Shown one piece after another: positions 49,660-58,604 of a DNA stretch of 64,000 bases; positions within the stretch are counted from its first letter, which is position 1, and each line of letters starts with the position of its first letter. Source of the stretch: Amycolatopsis deserti. Its GTDB lineage: Bacteria > Actinomycetota > Actinomycetes > Mycobacteriales > Pseudonocardiaceae. The translations under genes were made by a program, and so were the position numbers. The stretch lies in assembly GCF_014653945.1 (NCBI RefSeq), contig NZ_BNAU01000002.1, positions 367,914 through 431,913 on the forward strand, written 5' to 3'. Below the pieces are notes generated by a model, which was given only the letters and a program-made list of their open reading frames with translations, made no database searches and was not told the origin of the DNA.

Positions 49660-51276
49660 ATGCTCGGCTTGATGCAAGACCGTCCCCTGTCCCTGCCGCA
49701 CGTCTTCCGGCGCGTGGAACGCCAGTTCGGGCACAAGACCGTGGTGTCCGGCCGCGTCGGCGGGGAAACGACGATGACCTGGGCGCAGGTGTGCGCGCGG
49801 GTGCGGCGCCTGGCCGCCGCCCTGGACGAGCTCGGCGTGCCGGCCGGCGCGCGCGTGGGCACGTTCGCCTGGAACAGCCACCGGCACGTCGAGCTCTATC
49901 TGGCCGTGCCCTGCACCGGACGGGTGCTGCACACCATCAACCACCGGCTGTTCGGCGAGCAGATCACCTACATCGTCAACGACGCCGCCGACGACGTGCT
50001 GTTCGTCGACCGCTCCATCCTGCCCGTCATCTGGCCCCTGGCGGGCACCTTCACCACCGTGCGCGCGGTGGTGGTGATGGACGACGGGAGCGACGCCGAA
50101 ATCCCGGACGACGACCGCGTCGTCGACTACGAAGACCTGCTCGGCCGGGCCGGTGACACCGGCGGCGAGTTCACCGTCGACGACGAGAACACCGCCGCCG
50201 CGTTGTGCTACACCTCCGGCACCACCGGCGATCCCAAGGGGGTGCTCTACAGCCACCGCTCGGTGGTGCTGCACGCCGCGTTGTTGCTGATGGTGGACAC
50301 CTTCGGCATCAACGAGCGCGACGTGGTGATGCCGATCGTGCCGATGTTCCACGTCAACGCCTGGGGTCTGCCCTACAGCGCCATGCTGTGCGGGGCCGAC
50401 CTCGTGCTCCCCGGACCGGCGATGAGCCCACCGGAGCTGGCGGGCATGCTCGCCCGGCACAAGGTCACCTTCGGGGCGGCGGTCGCCACGATCTGGCGCG
50501 GCCTGCTCCCCCTGCTCGGCCGGCACGACTTCTCCGCGGTGCGCCAGATCGTGTCCGGTGGCGGCGCGGTGGACGAGGCGCTCACGCGTGCCTACCAGGA
50601 GGCCATCGGCGTGCCGCTGACCAACGCCTGGGGCATGACCGAAACCAGCCCGGTGGTCACCACCTCCCGGATCGCCACCGTCCACGACGGATGCACGCCC
50701 GAGCAGCAGCGGGCGCTGCTCGCCACGCCCGGGCCGGCCGTCCCGCTGACCGAGGTCCGCATCGTCGGCGACGACGGGCGCGAGGCGCCGTGGGACGGCC
50801 AGAGCCCCGGGGAGCTGCAGGTCAGCGGCCCGACGATCGCCGCCCGCTACTTCGGGGCGCACCCCGGAACGGGCGCCTTCACCGGGGACGGGTGGCTGCG
50901 CACCGGGGACGTGGCCACCATCGACCGCCACGGTTACGTGCGCATCGTCGACCGCACCAAGGACCTCGTGAAGTCGGGAGGTGAGTGGATCTCCTCCGTC
51001 GAGCTGGAGAACGCGATCATGGAACACGCCGGGGTCGCCGAGGCCGCCGTGATCGGGGTCGCCGACGACAAATGGGGCGAACGCCCGGTGGCGTGCGTGG
51101 TGCCCGCCGCCGGGGCCACGCTCACCGCCGAGGCCGTCCGGGAGCACCTCCGCGGCCGCGTGGCCTCCTGGTGGCTGCCCGACCAGGTGTTCTTCCTCGA
51201 CGAGATCCCCAAGACCGCCACGGGGAAGTTCGCCAAACAGCGGCTCCGCTCCCAATACACGCCAACCACCCGCTAA
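49660..51276 (+). CDS. AMP-forming acyl-CoA synthetase
   Basis: 538 aa. P-loop CYTSGTTGDPKG (183-194), PMFHVNAWGLPY, NAWGMTETSP, LRTGDVATIDRHGY hinge region and C-terminal PKTATGKFAKQRLR with the catalytic Lys. It is of the FadD-like medium/long-chain or aryl-acid type. ATG 49660 is the only good start. It follows the tannase-like gene by 27 nt, so an aromatic or hydroxycinnamic acid is a likely substrate (inferred). A strong hairpin follows the stop. Confidence 0.92.
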   Translation: MLGLMQDRPLSLPHVFRRVERQFGHKTVVSGRVGGETTMTWAQVCARVRRLAAALDELGVPAGARVGTFAWNSHRHVELYLAVPCTGRVLHTINHRLFGEQITYIVNDAADDVLFVDRSILPVIWPLAGTFTTVRAVVVMDDGSDAEIPDDDRVVDYEDLLGRAGDTGGEFTVDDENTAAALCYTSGTTGDPKGVLYSHRSVVLHAALLLMVDTFGINERDVVMPIVPMFHVNAWGLPYSAMLCGADLVLPGPAMSPPELAGMLARHKVTFGAAVATIWRGLLPLLGRHDFSAVRQIVSGGGAVDEALTRAYQEAIGVPLTNAWGMTETSPVVTTSRIATVHDGCTPEQQRALLATPGPAVPLTEVRIVGDDGREAPWDGQSPGELQVSGPTIAARYFGAHPGTGAFTGDGWLRTGDVATIDRHGYVRIVDRTKDLVKSGGEWISSVELENAIMEHAGVAEAAVIGVADDKWGERPVACVVPAAGATLTAEAVREHLRGRVASWWLPDQVFFLDEIPKTATGKFAKQRLRSQYTPTTR

Positions 51277-51314
51277 CCACCGGCCGGCGACGCAAGAAGA
51301 CCGACTACGCCCCA

Positions 51315-51375
51315 GACCTCCCCCGCCCCCGATCCACAGCCGATCTGTGGTCAAGGAGCGGGGGCGGGGGAGGTC
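51315..51375. terminator. Nested double hairpin terminator
   Basis: A 17-bp perfect stem (GACCTCCCCCGCCCCCG at 51315-51331 with 51359-51375) encloses a second stem CCACAG/CTGTGG (51334-51350). It lies between the convergent acyl-CoA synthetase and the Ltp2-like operon. Confidence 0.85.
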
Positions 51376-51393
51376 GGCACCCGAGGTGCCCGT

Positions 51394-52530
51394 TCACGCC
51401 GTCCGGTTGCTCAGCACCAGCGTGCCCGCCGCCATGAACATGCCGCCGTTGCCCTGCACCACGCTGATCTCCACGCCGGGCACCTGCGCCGCGGCCTGGC
51501 CGCGCAGCTGCCGCACCGATTCCTGGATCAGGAACATCCCGTACATCCCCGTGTGGGTGTAGGACAGGCCGCCCCCGTTGGTGTTCATCGGCAGGCGGCC
51601 GCCCGGTTCGGTGTGGCCCTCGGCGATGAACGCGCCGGCCTCGCCGCGGGGGAGGAAACCCAGGTCCTCCAGGCCGTAGATCGGGACGTGCGCGAACGCG
51701 TCGTAGATCATCAGGTGGTCCACGTCGCCGTGGGTGATGCCGGCTTCGGCGAACGCCTCGGCGCTGGAGCGTCGGAACGCGGCCGACGTGGTGAAGTCGG
51801 CCATCTGCGAGATCAGCGGCGATTCGAACGTCTCCCCGGTCCCGAGGATGTGCACCGGCGGCTGCGGCAGGTCCCGGGCCCGCTGGGCGGAGGTGATCAC
51901 CAGCGCCCCGCCGCCGTCGGTGACCAGGCAGCACTCCAGCAGGTGCAGCGGGTAGGAGATCATCCGCGACGCCAGCACGTCCTCGACCGTGATGGGGTCG
52001 CGGTAGCGGGCCCGCGGGTTGCGCGCCGCCCACTTCCGCTGCGCCACGGCGACCGAGGCCAGCTGTTCGGCGGTCAGCCCGAACTCCTTCATGTACCGCA
52101 GCAGCGGGATGGTGAACATGCTCGGCGGGCCGGTCACCCCGTACGGCACCTCGAACTGGGCGTTCGGGCTCGACGCCGGGAACGCGCCGCGCGCCGCCCC
52201 GACCCGGGACTTGCCCGACTCGCCGTGGGTGACCAGCACGGTCGTGGCGTGCCCGGCCCGGATCGCCTCGACCGCGTGCCGCACGTGCAGCAGGAACGAG
52301 GTGCCGCCGACGCCGGTGCCGTCGATCCACCGCGGCCGGATGCCCAGCGCGTCCGCCACCTGGATCGGGCCGGGCGACGAGACACTGGCGATGCCGTCGA
52401 TGTCCGACATCCGCAGCCCGGCGTCGGCCACCGCGTTGCGCGCGCCTTCCACGTGCAGCCGCATGGTGGAATGTCCGGGCAGCACGCCGATCTCGTCGGT
52501 CTCGGCCGCGCCCGCGATCACCACGTCCAT
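51394..52530 (-). CDS. Thiolase-fold lipid-transfer protein, Ltp2-like
   Basis: 378 aa of the SCP2-thiolase family. VLVTHGESGKSR, LLECCLVTDGGGALVIT, YDAFAHVPIYGLEDLGF and NTNGGGLSYTHTGMYG are the family blocks. The N-terminal nucleophile Cys of true thiolases is not seen at the expected place (ASVSSPGP). In Ltp2-type enzymes this fold pairs with a DUF35 protein and catalyses retro-aldol cleavage of a beta-hydroxyacyl-CoA. The DUF35 gene lies directly upstream, with a 1-nt overlap. ATG 52530 has GGAGG 7 nt upstream; GTG 52533 is possible. Confidence 0.88.
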   Translation of the reverse strand: MDVVIAGAAETDEIGVLPGHSTMRLHVEGARNAVADAGLRMSDIDGIASVSSPGPIQVADALGIRPRWIDGTGVGGTSFLLHVRHAVEAIRAGHATTVLVTHGESGKSRVGAARGAFPASSPNAQFEVPYGVTGPPSMFTIPLLRYMKEFGLTAEQLASVAVAQRKWAARNPRARYRDPITVEDVLASRMISYPLHLLECCLVTDGGGALVITSAQRARDLPQPPVHILGTGETFESPLISQMADFTTSAAFRRSSAEAFAEAGITHGDVDHLMIYDAFAHVPIYGLEDLGFLPRGEAGAFIAEGHTEPGGRLPMNTNGGGLSYTHTGMYGMFLIQESVRQLRGQAAAQVPGVEISVVQGNGGMFMAAGTLVLSNRTA

Positions 52531-52949
52531 CACCGCACCTCCGTCCCGGCCGGGGTGAACTGGGGAATCGTGACGTCACCGCGGGTTTCGAAGGTGACCC
52601 GCAGGTCCATGTCGAGCACCAGGTTGTCCGGGGTGTTGTCGATGCCGACGATGTTCGTCATCATCCGCGGCCCCTCCGCCAGCTGCACCACCGCGATCGC
52701 GTACGGCGCGTCCTGCTCGAAGCCGGGCGCCGGCCGGTGGGTGATGGTGTAGGAGTACAGCGTGGCCCGGCCGCTGGTGGTGAACCATTCCAGTGACGCC
52801 GAGGCGCAGAACGGGCAGCACGGGCGCGGGTAGAAGAACGGTTCGCCGCAGTCGAGGCAGCGCTGGATCCGCAGCTCGCCGCGGGCGGCCGCGTCGAAGA
52901 AGGGCTGGGTTTCCGGGGTGGGCACCGGAACGGGCTTTCGGCCGGGCAT
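52530..52949 (-). CDS. DUF35 OB-fold protein, ChsH2/Ltp2 partner-like
   Basis: 139 aa. N-terminal rubredoxin-like zinc knuckle CLDCGEPFFYPRPCCPFC followed by an OB-fold with GRATLYSYTITHRPAPGF and PYAIAVVQLAEGPRMMTNI. This is the usual partner of SCP2-type thiolases, as in the Ltp2-ChsH2 aldolase of steroid degradation. AGAGGAGAG precedes ATG 52949. Gene order SDR, DUF35, thiolase with tiny gaps points to one complex or pathway. Confidence 0.9.
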   Translation of the reverse strand: MPGRKPVPVPTPETQPFFDAAARGELRIQRCLDCGEPFFYPRPCCPFCASASLEWFTTSGRATLYSYTITHRPAPGFEQDAPYAIAVVQLAEGPRMMTNIVGIDNTPDNLVLDMDLRVTFETRGDVTIPQFTPAGTEVR

Positions 52950-52969
52950 GTCTCTCCTCTGTGGACGGA

Positions 52970-53842
52970 TCAGCGGCCGAGCAGCGGCCCGAAGGCCTGC
53001 TCGATCCGCGCGGCCAGGACGTCGGGGTCCCACGGTCCGGTGCCCACGATGCGGCTGACCGGTTCCGGGTTGTTGTAGAGCGCGACCTGGTAGCCGGCCG
53101 CGTGCAGGATCCGCCCGGTGATCCAGCCGGACCCTTCGCCGGCCAGGTAGGCCACCAGCGGGGCCACGTTGTCCGGCGAGTGCTCGTCGGCAGCGGGTGC
53201 GCGGCGCCGCTCGTCGGGGATGGACGCGGTCATCCGGGTGGCGGCGCCGGGCGAGACGGCGTTGACCGTGACGCCGTAGCGGGCCAGTGCGCGGGCGCTG
53301 GAATAGGTCAGGCCGACGATGCCCATCTTGGCCGCGGCGTAGTTGGGCTGGCCGGGCGCGCCGTGCAGGCCGGAGACGGAGGTGAAGTTGATGATCCGGT
53401 GGTGCGCGCCGCTCTCGCCCAGTGAGCGCCAGTGCGCGGCCGCGAACTTGGTGGTGTTGAACGTGCCCTTGAGGTGCACCCGGATCACGTCGTCCCACTC
53501 GCGCTCGGTCATGTTGAAGACCATCCGGTCGCGCAGGATGCCGGCCACGTTCACCAGCACGTCCAGGCGGCCGAACTCGGTGATCGCGGTGCCGACCAGC
53601 TTCTCCGCCGCCGCGTGGTCGGCGACGTCGGAGGTGTCGGCGACCGCCGTGCCGCCGGCGCCGGCGATCTCCTCGGCGACCGCGGCCGCGAGCGCGGTGT
53701 CGGCGCCCGAGCCGTCCAGCCCGGTGCCGAGATCGTTGACCACCACCTGCGCCCCTTCGCGGGCCAGCAGCTGCGCCACCGCCGCGCCGATCCCCCGGCC
53801 CGCTCCGGTCACGATCGCGACCCGTCCGTCCAGGCGTCCCAT
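52970..53842 (-). CDS. SDR, 17beta-HSD4/MFE-2-like 3-hydroxyacyl-CoA dehydrogenase
   Basis: 290 aa. GRLDGRVAIVTGAGRGIGAAVA start, VVNDLGTGLDGSG (the extended NDLG loop of multifunctional-enzyme-2-type SDRs), NVAGILRDRMVFNMTEREWDDV, YAAAK catalytic site, and NAVSPGAATRMT. The group includes ChsB1 of cholesterol side-chain degradation. It oxidises (R)-3-hydroxyacyl-CoA. ATG 53842 is preceded by GGCGGGACGG. It heads the minus-strand operon; a palindrome lies 27 nt upstream. Confidence 0.9.
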   Translation of the reverse strand: MGRLDGRVAIVTGAGRGIGAAVAQLLAREGAQVVVNDLGTGLDGSGADTALAAAVAEEIAGAGGTAVADTSDVADHAAAEKLVGTAITEFGRLDVLVNVAGILRDRMVFNMTEREWDDVIRVHLKGTFNTTKFAAAHWRSLGESGAHHRIINFTSVSGLHGAPGQPNYAAAKMGIVGLTYSSARALARYGVTVNAVSPGAATRMTASIPDERRRAPAADEHSPDNVAPLVAYLAGEGSGWITGRILHAAGYQVALYNNPEPVSRIVGTGPWDPDVLAARIEQAFGPLLGR

Positions 53843-53868
53843 GCCGTCCCGCCTTCCGCCGCAAGTTT

Positions 53869-53884
53869 TAGAACTCGGTTCTGA
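53869..53884. promoter_or_regulatory. TetR-type palindrome A
   Basis: TAGAACTCGGTTCTGA (core AGAAC-TCG-GTTCT, perfect) 27 nt upstream of the SDR start. It closely matches the site at 59309. Confidence 0.6.
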
Positions 53885-53911
53885 AATGACCTTCGGCTCG
53901 GCGGGCGCGCT

Positions 53912-53967
53912 TGTCAAGTCTTGACACTGATCGTCGGCGGCGCCTCTAATAGACGAATTGAATTCTA
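53912..53967 (+). promoter_or_regulatory. Divergent promoter region with palindrome D
   Basis: TGTCAAGTCTTGACA (53912-53926) gives back-to-back TTGACA -35 elements. For the plus strand TTGACA (53921-53926) and TCTAAT (53945-53950) have an 18-nt spacer. The site D (53952-53967, minus strand TAGAATTCAATTCGTC) lies at the presumed start point and shares CTAGAAT-N3-ATTCG with the site at 58510. Confidence 0.55.
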
Positions 53968-54044
53968 GTATTCGTGTCCGGTCCACCTGGTCGTGAGACA
54001 ACCCCGACGCGGCAACGGCGCCGCAGCGAGGAGAACACGGGCCC

Positions 54045-54896
54045 ATGTCACTCAACCACGACGTGATCGGACTCGAGTCCGAGCCGGTGGACAAGAGCTG
54101 GAGCAGCACGGACACCCTGCTCTACGCACTCGGCGTCGGCGCCGGTCTGGACGACCCCACCGCCGAACTGGCCTTCACCACGGAGAACTCCGCCGGCATC
54201 GGGCAGCAGGTGCTGCCGACCTTCGCGGTACTGGCCGCGCAAGCGCCGGGACGGCGGGACCTCGGCGACTTCGACCGCGCGATGCTGGTGCACGCCGAGC
54301 AGTCCTTCGAACTGCACCGGCCGCTGCCGCCGTCGGGCACCGCACGCGTTTCGGCGACGGTGACCGGGATCTACGACAAGGGTTCCGGCGCGCTGGTGGT
54401 CAGCCAGGCCCGGGCGGTGGAGCCGGAGTCCGGGGACACCCTGGTCACCTCACGCAGCGCGGTCTTCATCCGCGGCGAAGGCGGGTTCGGCGGGCCGCGC
54501 GGCCCGGTGGCGGACTGGTCCGAGCCGGCGCGGCCGCCGGACCACCGCGTCACCTACCGGACCCGGCCAGAGCAGGCGCTGCTCTACCGGTTGTCCGGGG
54601 ACCGCAACCCGCTGCACTCCGACCCGGTTTTCGCGGCGCGGGCCGGGTTCCCGCGGCCGATCCTGCACGGCCTGTGCACCTACGGGGTGACCGGTCGCGC
54701 GCTGCTGCACACGCTCGCCGGGTCCGATCCGGCGCGCTTCGCCGGGATGTCCGGCCGGTTCAGCGCGCCGGTGTTCCCCGGCGAGGCGCTCACGGTGTCG
54801 ATCTGGGCCGAGGGCGAGAACGCGACGTTCCGCACCACCCGGGAGGACGGGACCGTGGTCATCGACCGGGGCACCGCCGTCATCCGGCCGGCCTGA
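54045..54896 (+). CDS. MaoC-like double hot-dog enoyl-CoA hydratase
   Basis: 283-aa two-domain MaoC protein of the peroxisomal hydratase-2/ChsH-like type. The C-terminal hot-dog contains the hydratase motif YRLSGDRNPLHSDPVFA (Asp and His catalytic) followed by ILHGLCTYG; the N-terminal half is the non-catalytic lid. It hydrates enoyl-CoA for the divergent SDR. ATG 54045 follows GAGGAG. Operon with the MFS gene 53 nt downstream. Confidence 0.9.
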   Translation: MSLNHDVIGLESEPVDKSWSSTDTLLYALGVGAGLDDPTAELAFTTENSAGIGQQVLPTFAVLAAQAPGRRDLGDFDRAMLVHAEQSFELHRPLPPSGTARVSATVTGIYDKGSGALVVSQARAVEPESGDTLVTSRSAVFIRGEGGFGGPRGPVADWSEPARPPDHRVTYRTRPEQALLYRLSGDRNPLHSDPVFAARAGFPRPILHGLCTYGVTGRALLHTLAGSDPARFAGMSGRFSAPVFPGEALTVSIWAEGENATFRTTREDGTVVIDRGTAVIRPA

Positions 54897-54949
54897 CCCG
54901 GGCCGGCGCCGCATCCAGACGGGCAAGTACGCACAGAAGGGTCGAGCCC

Positions 54950-56269
54950 ATGAGGTTGTTGCCGATACGCGAACTGGACGAATATCCCACCGGCGCCCGC
55001 CGGATGCGGATCCTGACGATGGCCGTGCTCGCGATCCTCGTCGGGTCGTACGAGGCGCAGATCGCCCCCGTCGTCCCGCTGCTGCTCAAGGATCTGCACA
55101 TGTCGCTGGCCACCTACGGGCTGGTGTCGGCGGCGGGGGTGCTGGCCGGGGCGCTGGCCTCCGCGGTCGGCGGCAGGCTGACCGACCACCTGGGGCGGGT
55201 GCGCCTGCTGGTGCCGCTGATGTTCTGCACCGCGGTGTGCTGCTTCCTGATGGTCACCGTGCACTCCCCCACCCAGCTGCTGCTGGTCCGCATCGTGCTT
55301 TCCATTGTGGACGGTATGGCGATGGCGGGCACCGCACCGCTGGTGCGCGACTTCTCGCCGCGGATGGGGCGTGCTCAGGCGTTCGGGTTCTGGACCTGGG
55401 GCCCGGTCGGGGCGAACTTCCTGGCCGCCGCGGTCGCCGGCGCCACGCTGCCGTTGTTCGACGACAACTGGCGGTCGCAGTTCGTGATCATGGGCGCGTT
55501 CTCGCTGGTGATCTCGGTGGTGATCATGTTCAACATCGCGGACTTGTCTCCCGAGCTGCGGGCTCGCATCCAGCAGAGCGAGCGGCAGGCCATCGACGTC
55601 GGACGGGCCGATCCGCCGCGGGCCAGGGACCTGTTCCGGCACCGCAACATCTGGGCGCACGTCATCGGCATCTCGCTGTGGCTGGTGATGTACATGACGC
55701 TGTCACTGTTCGGCCAGACGATGCTGGCCGCCGCGTTCGAGCTGTCGGCGTCCACCGCGTCCGGGATCATGTCCGCGTTCTGGGTGCTCAACCTGCTCAC
55801 GCTGGTGGTGATCGGGCGGGTGTCGGACCGGTTGCAGCTGCGCAAGCCCATCTGCATCGCCGGTTCGGTGGTGGCCGTGCTGGTCACCGGTTACCTGATC
55901 CTGCTCATGGGCGACCCGGGCGTGTCCCACGTGCACCTGATGATCACCGGGGCCCTGCTCGGCGGGGCGCTCGGTGTCGCGTACGGCCCGTGGATGGCGA
56001 ACTACTCCGAAGACGCCGAGGACGTCGACCCGCGTCTGCAGGGCAGCGCGTGGGGTCTCTACGGCGCGCTGTCGAAGGTGATGGCGGTGGTGGTGCTGTT
56101 CGTGATCCCGCACCTGGTGGAGGCGGCGGGCTGGCGGACGTGGCTGGGGATCGCGGCGTTGTGCCTGCTGCTGTTCATCCCCGCGGCCTTCGCCTTCCAC
56201 GGCCCGTGGCGGGCGCACCGGGGCCGTGCCGTGGTGACGACCTCGTCGCTGGAGCGCACGGCGAACTAG
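54950..56269 (+). CDS. MFS transporter
   Basis: 439 aa, 12 predicted helices. GGRLTDHLGRVRLL between helices 2 and 3 and a central cytoplasmic loop (about 195-225) mark the major facilitator superfamily. N-terminal region resembles DHA1 or sugar/acid porters; no substrate can be read off. ATG 54950. Probably imports or exports a substrate of the surrounding acyl-CoA pathway. Its stop overlaps the convergent gene by 4 nt. Confidence 0.88.
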   Translation: MRLLPIRELDEYPTGARRMRILTMAVLAILVGSYEAQIAPVVPLLLKDLHMSLATYGLVSAAGVLAGALASAVGGRLTDHLGRVRLLVPLMFCTAVCCFLMVTVHSPTQLLLVRIVLSIVDGMAMAGTAPLVRDFSPRMGRAQAFGFWTWGPVGANFLAAAVAGATLPLFDDNWRSQFVIMGAFSLVISVVIMFNIADLSPELRARIQQSERQAIDVGRADPPRARDLFRHRNIWAHVIGISLWLVMYMTLSLFGQTMLAAAFELSASTASGIMSAFWVLNLLTLVVIGRVSDRLQLRKPICIAGSVVAVLVTGYLILLMGDPGVSHVHLMITGALLGGALGVAYGPWMANYSEDAEDVDPRLQGSAWGLYGALSKVMAVVVLFVIPHLVEAAGWRTWLGIAALCLLLFIPAAFAFHGPWRAHRGRAVVTTSSLERTAN

Positions 56270-56994
56270 CGGGGCAGGAGCCCGCCGGGGTCGGCCCTGC
56301 CGGCCCCGGCGCTCAGGCCGAGCAGGATGTCGTCGAGGGAGAACGTGGCCACCAGCGCCTGGTGCAGGGTCTTGAGCTGCGTGCGGATCTCGGCGAGCTG
56401 CTCCTGCGGCCGGTGCACGGCCAGGTAGCGGGAGATGTTCTCGCGCGCCTCGGGGGTCAGCGGCCGCCGCAGGTCCAGCCCCTCCGGTTCGGTCCTGGGC
56501 CGCACGGGCTCCATCAGGCCGACGAACGTGGTGACCGGGTCGTGGCCCGGGTAGAGGCCGAGGGCCGGTGCCTCCGGCAGCATCCGGCGGGCCAGGGCGG
56601 ACCGCAGATCGTTGATCCGGCTCGACTTCCGCCACAGGACGCGCTTGAGGCGCCCGTAGGCGTCGGGGTCGAGTGCGGCCAGACAGCCACCGAGGCGCGT
56701 CAGCTCCGCGTTCAGCAGGCTGAAGTTGCCGCTCTGCTCCGCCAGGGTGGCGTACAGGTGATCGATCCACCAGCTCTGCGTGCGCGGGTGGTCGCGCTCC
56801 TGGTCGCTCATCGTGGCGGCCTCCGAGAGCAGTCCCACCAGGTGCTCCCCGGTGTCGAGGATCCGGTGCGCGCGCAGGTAGAGCCCGAACAGCTCGGCGC
56901 CGAGGGCGTTGCGCTTCGCGTCCTTGCGCGCGGTCAGCGCCTTCGGCGTGATCGCCAGGACGGCGTCCAGGATCGCTTTGAAGAACTCCAGCAC
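56266..56994 (-). CDS. Hypothetical helical protein
   Basis: 242 aa from GTG 56994. Mostly helical with many Leu/Arg/Glu; begins LEFFKAILDAVLAITPKAL and contains GLYLRAHRILDTGEHLVGLL and RPQEQLAEIRTQLKTLHQALV, likely coiled coil. No recognisable domain or membrane segment. Codon use is consistent with the neighbours, so it is probably a real gene. It sits between two MFS genes; no functional link is apparent. Confidence 0.65.
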   Translation of the reverse strand: MLEFFKAILDAVLAITPKALTARKDAKRNALGAELFGLYLRAHRILDTGEHLVGLLSEAATMSDQERDHPRTQSWWIDHLYATLAEQSGNFSLLNAELTRLGGCLAALDPDAYGRLKRVLWRKSSRINDLRSALARRMLPEAPALGLYPGHDPVTTFVGLMEPVRPRTEPEGLDLRRPLTPEARENISRYLAVHRPQEQLAEIRTQLKTLHQALVATFSLDDILLGLSAGAGRADPGGLLPR

Positions 56995-57016
56995 GATGGC
57001 CCCCCGGGTGTGTCGG

Positions 57017-58486
57017 TCAGCCCACCGTAGTCCGGTCGGGCGTGCGCCGGTTCGCGGTGGTCCGGCCCCCGACCGAGATCAGCACCGCCACCGCCGAGAT
57101 CGCCGTCATCACGCCGAGTGCCAGCCGGTAGCCGGTGACCAGCAGGCCGACCTCCGCCGGGTGCAGCCGGGACAGCGTGCCGGCGAACACCGACGGCCGC
57201 AGCGCCGCCGGGAGCGGGCTGGTCACCAGCGACAGGGCGAGCGCGGTGCTCATGACCACGCCGGTGTTCTGCACCATCAGCCGCATGGCGTTGACGATGC
57301 CGACGCGGTGCGACGGGAGCTCGTCCAGCAGGGCCGTGGTGTTGGCGGGCATGAACATCCCGGAACCCGCGCCGATGAGGACCAGTGCGACGCAGACCGG
57401 CGCGTAGGAGCCGTCCGCGGAGACGAAGGCCAGCAGCACCGCCAGGCCCGCGGTGCCGGTCGCGGTGCCGAGCGCGGCCACGGCCCGCGCGCTCATCCGC
57501 GCGTGCAGCGGCCCGGCGCAGGCCGAGGCGATCATCGCCGCCACCGACAACGGCAGCACCTTCAGCCCGGCCGACACCGGGTCCTCGCCGTGCACCGCCT
57601 GGTAGAACAGCGCGACCAGCAGTACCACGGCCATCCTCGCCACGGTGTTGAGGAACGAGGCGAGCAGTCCCAGGGCGAACACGCGATCGGCGAACAGGCG
57701 GACGTCGACCACGGGGTGTGGGCTGCGCCGTTCCACCACCGCGAACACCGGCACGAGCACGGCGAACAGCGCCACCCCGGCCAGCACGACCGGGTCCGTC
57801 CAGCCGCGCTCGCCGGCCTGGGACAGCCCGAACAGCAGCCCGCCTAGTGAGACCAGCACCAGCAGGTTGCCGGGCAGGTCGATGCCCCGGTCCGGCCCGG
57901 CGCCCCCGCTCCGGCGCAGCGTCGCCGCTCCCCAGGCCAGGCAGGCGAGGCCGAGCGGGACGTTGAACCAGAACACCCACTGCCACCCGAACCGGTGGGT
58001 AAGGAACCCGCCGAGCGTGGGACCGATCAGCTGGGCGACGGAGAACGACGCGATGTAGATGCCCATGCCGCGGCCGAGGTGGCGGCGTGGGAAGGCGTCG
58101 GTGAGGATCGCGGCGCTGTTGGTCAGCAGCATCGCCCCGCCGGCGGCCTGCACCACCCGCAGCCCGACCAGCCACCACGCGCCGGGCGAGAACCCCAGCA
58201 GCAGGCTGGCCCCGGTGTAGGTGGCCAGCCCGCACAGGTACAGCGTGCGGCGCCCGAACAGGTCCGCCAGCCGTCCGAACACGACCATCAGCACGGTGTT
58301 GGCGAGCATGAACGACAGCAGCATCCAGCTGGCGGCCGCGGCGCCGGCGTCGAAGTGCCGGACCACCTCGGGCAGCGCGACGTTGAGGGAACTGCTGCCC
58401 AGTGCGGTCACGATGCTCGCCATGCTCACCACGGACAGCGCCCGCCAGGCGTAGCGGAGCCGCTCCCGTTCGGCCGGTTCGGACAT
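57017..58486 (-). CDS. DHA2-family (EmrB/QacA-type) MFS transporter
   Basis: 489 aa with about 14 hydrophobic helices. GRLADLFGRRTLYL (motif A), GRGMGIYIASFSVAQLIGPTLGG (antiporter motif C region) and WVFWFNVPLGL are typical of 14-helix drug:H+ antiporters. It likely exports a toxic substrate or intermediate. ATG 58486. A palindrome (58510) sits 23 nt upstream, which ties it to the TetR gene at 58605 that is on the same strand. Confidence 0.92.
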   Translation of the reverse strand: MSEPAERERLRYAWRALSVVSMASIVTALGSSSLNVALPEVVRHFDAGAAAASWMLLSFMLANTVLMVVFGRLADLFGRRTLYLCGLATYTGASLLLGFSPGAWWLVGLRVVQAAGGAMLLTNSAAILTDAFPRRHLGRGMGIYIASFSVAQLIGPTLGGFLTHRFGWQWVFWFNVPLGLACLAWGAATLRRSGGAGPDRGIDLPGNLLVLVSLGGLLFGLSQAGERGWTDPVVLAGVALFAVLVPVFAVVERRSPHPVVDVRLFADRVFALGLLASFLNTVARMAVVLLVALFYQAVHGEDPVSAGLKVLPLSVAAMIASACAGPLHARMSARAVAALGTATGTAGLAVLLAFVSADGSYAPVCVALVLIGAGSGMFMPANTTALLDELPSHRVGIVNAMRLMVQNTGVVMSTALALSLVTSPLPAALRPSVFAGTLSRLHPAEVGLLVTGYRLALGVMTAISAVAVLISVGGRTTANRRTPDRTTVG

Positions 58487-58509
58487 GGCTGCGCCTCCCG
58501 AGGTAATCC

Positions 58510-58525
58510 TAGAATCTCATTCGAT
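58510..58525. promoter_or_regulatory. TetR-type palindrome C
   Basis: TAGAATCTCATTCGAT 23 nt upstream of the DHA2 transporter start; CCTAG/CTAGG (58508-58531) form outer arms. It shares CTAGAAT-N3-ATTCG with site D at 53952. Confidence 0.5.
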
Positions 58526-58604
58526 ACTAGGCAGCCACCACGGGCCGCGGACTCCCGCAAACGGGTTGATCACCGCCGAGGAGCCGGGATGTCCACTCCG
58601 GACC

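Noticed and set aside
47785-51354. A 1189-codon open frame on the minus strand, opposite transporter, tannase and ligase genes
   Set aside because: The plus-strand genes are complete with clear family motifs. Long antisense frames arise in such GC-rich DNA because stops are rare in the opposite phase; the encoded sequence is low-complexity Arg/Gly/His/Val.
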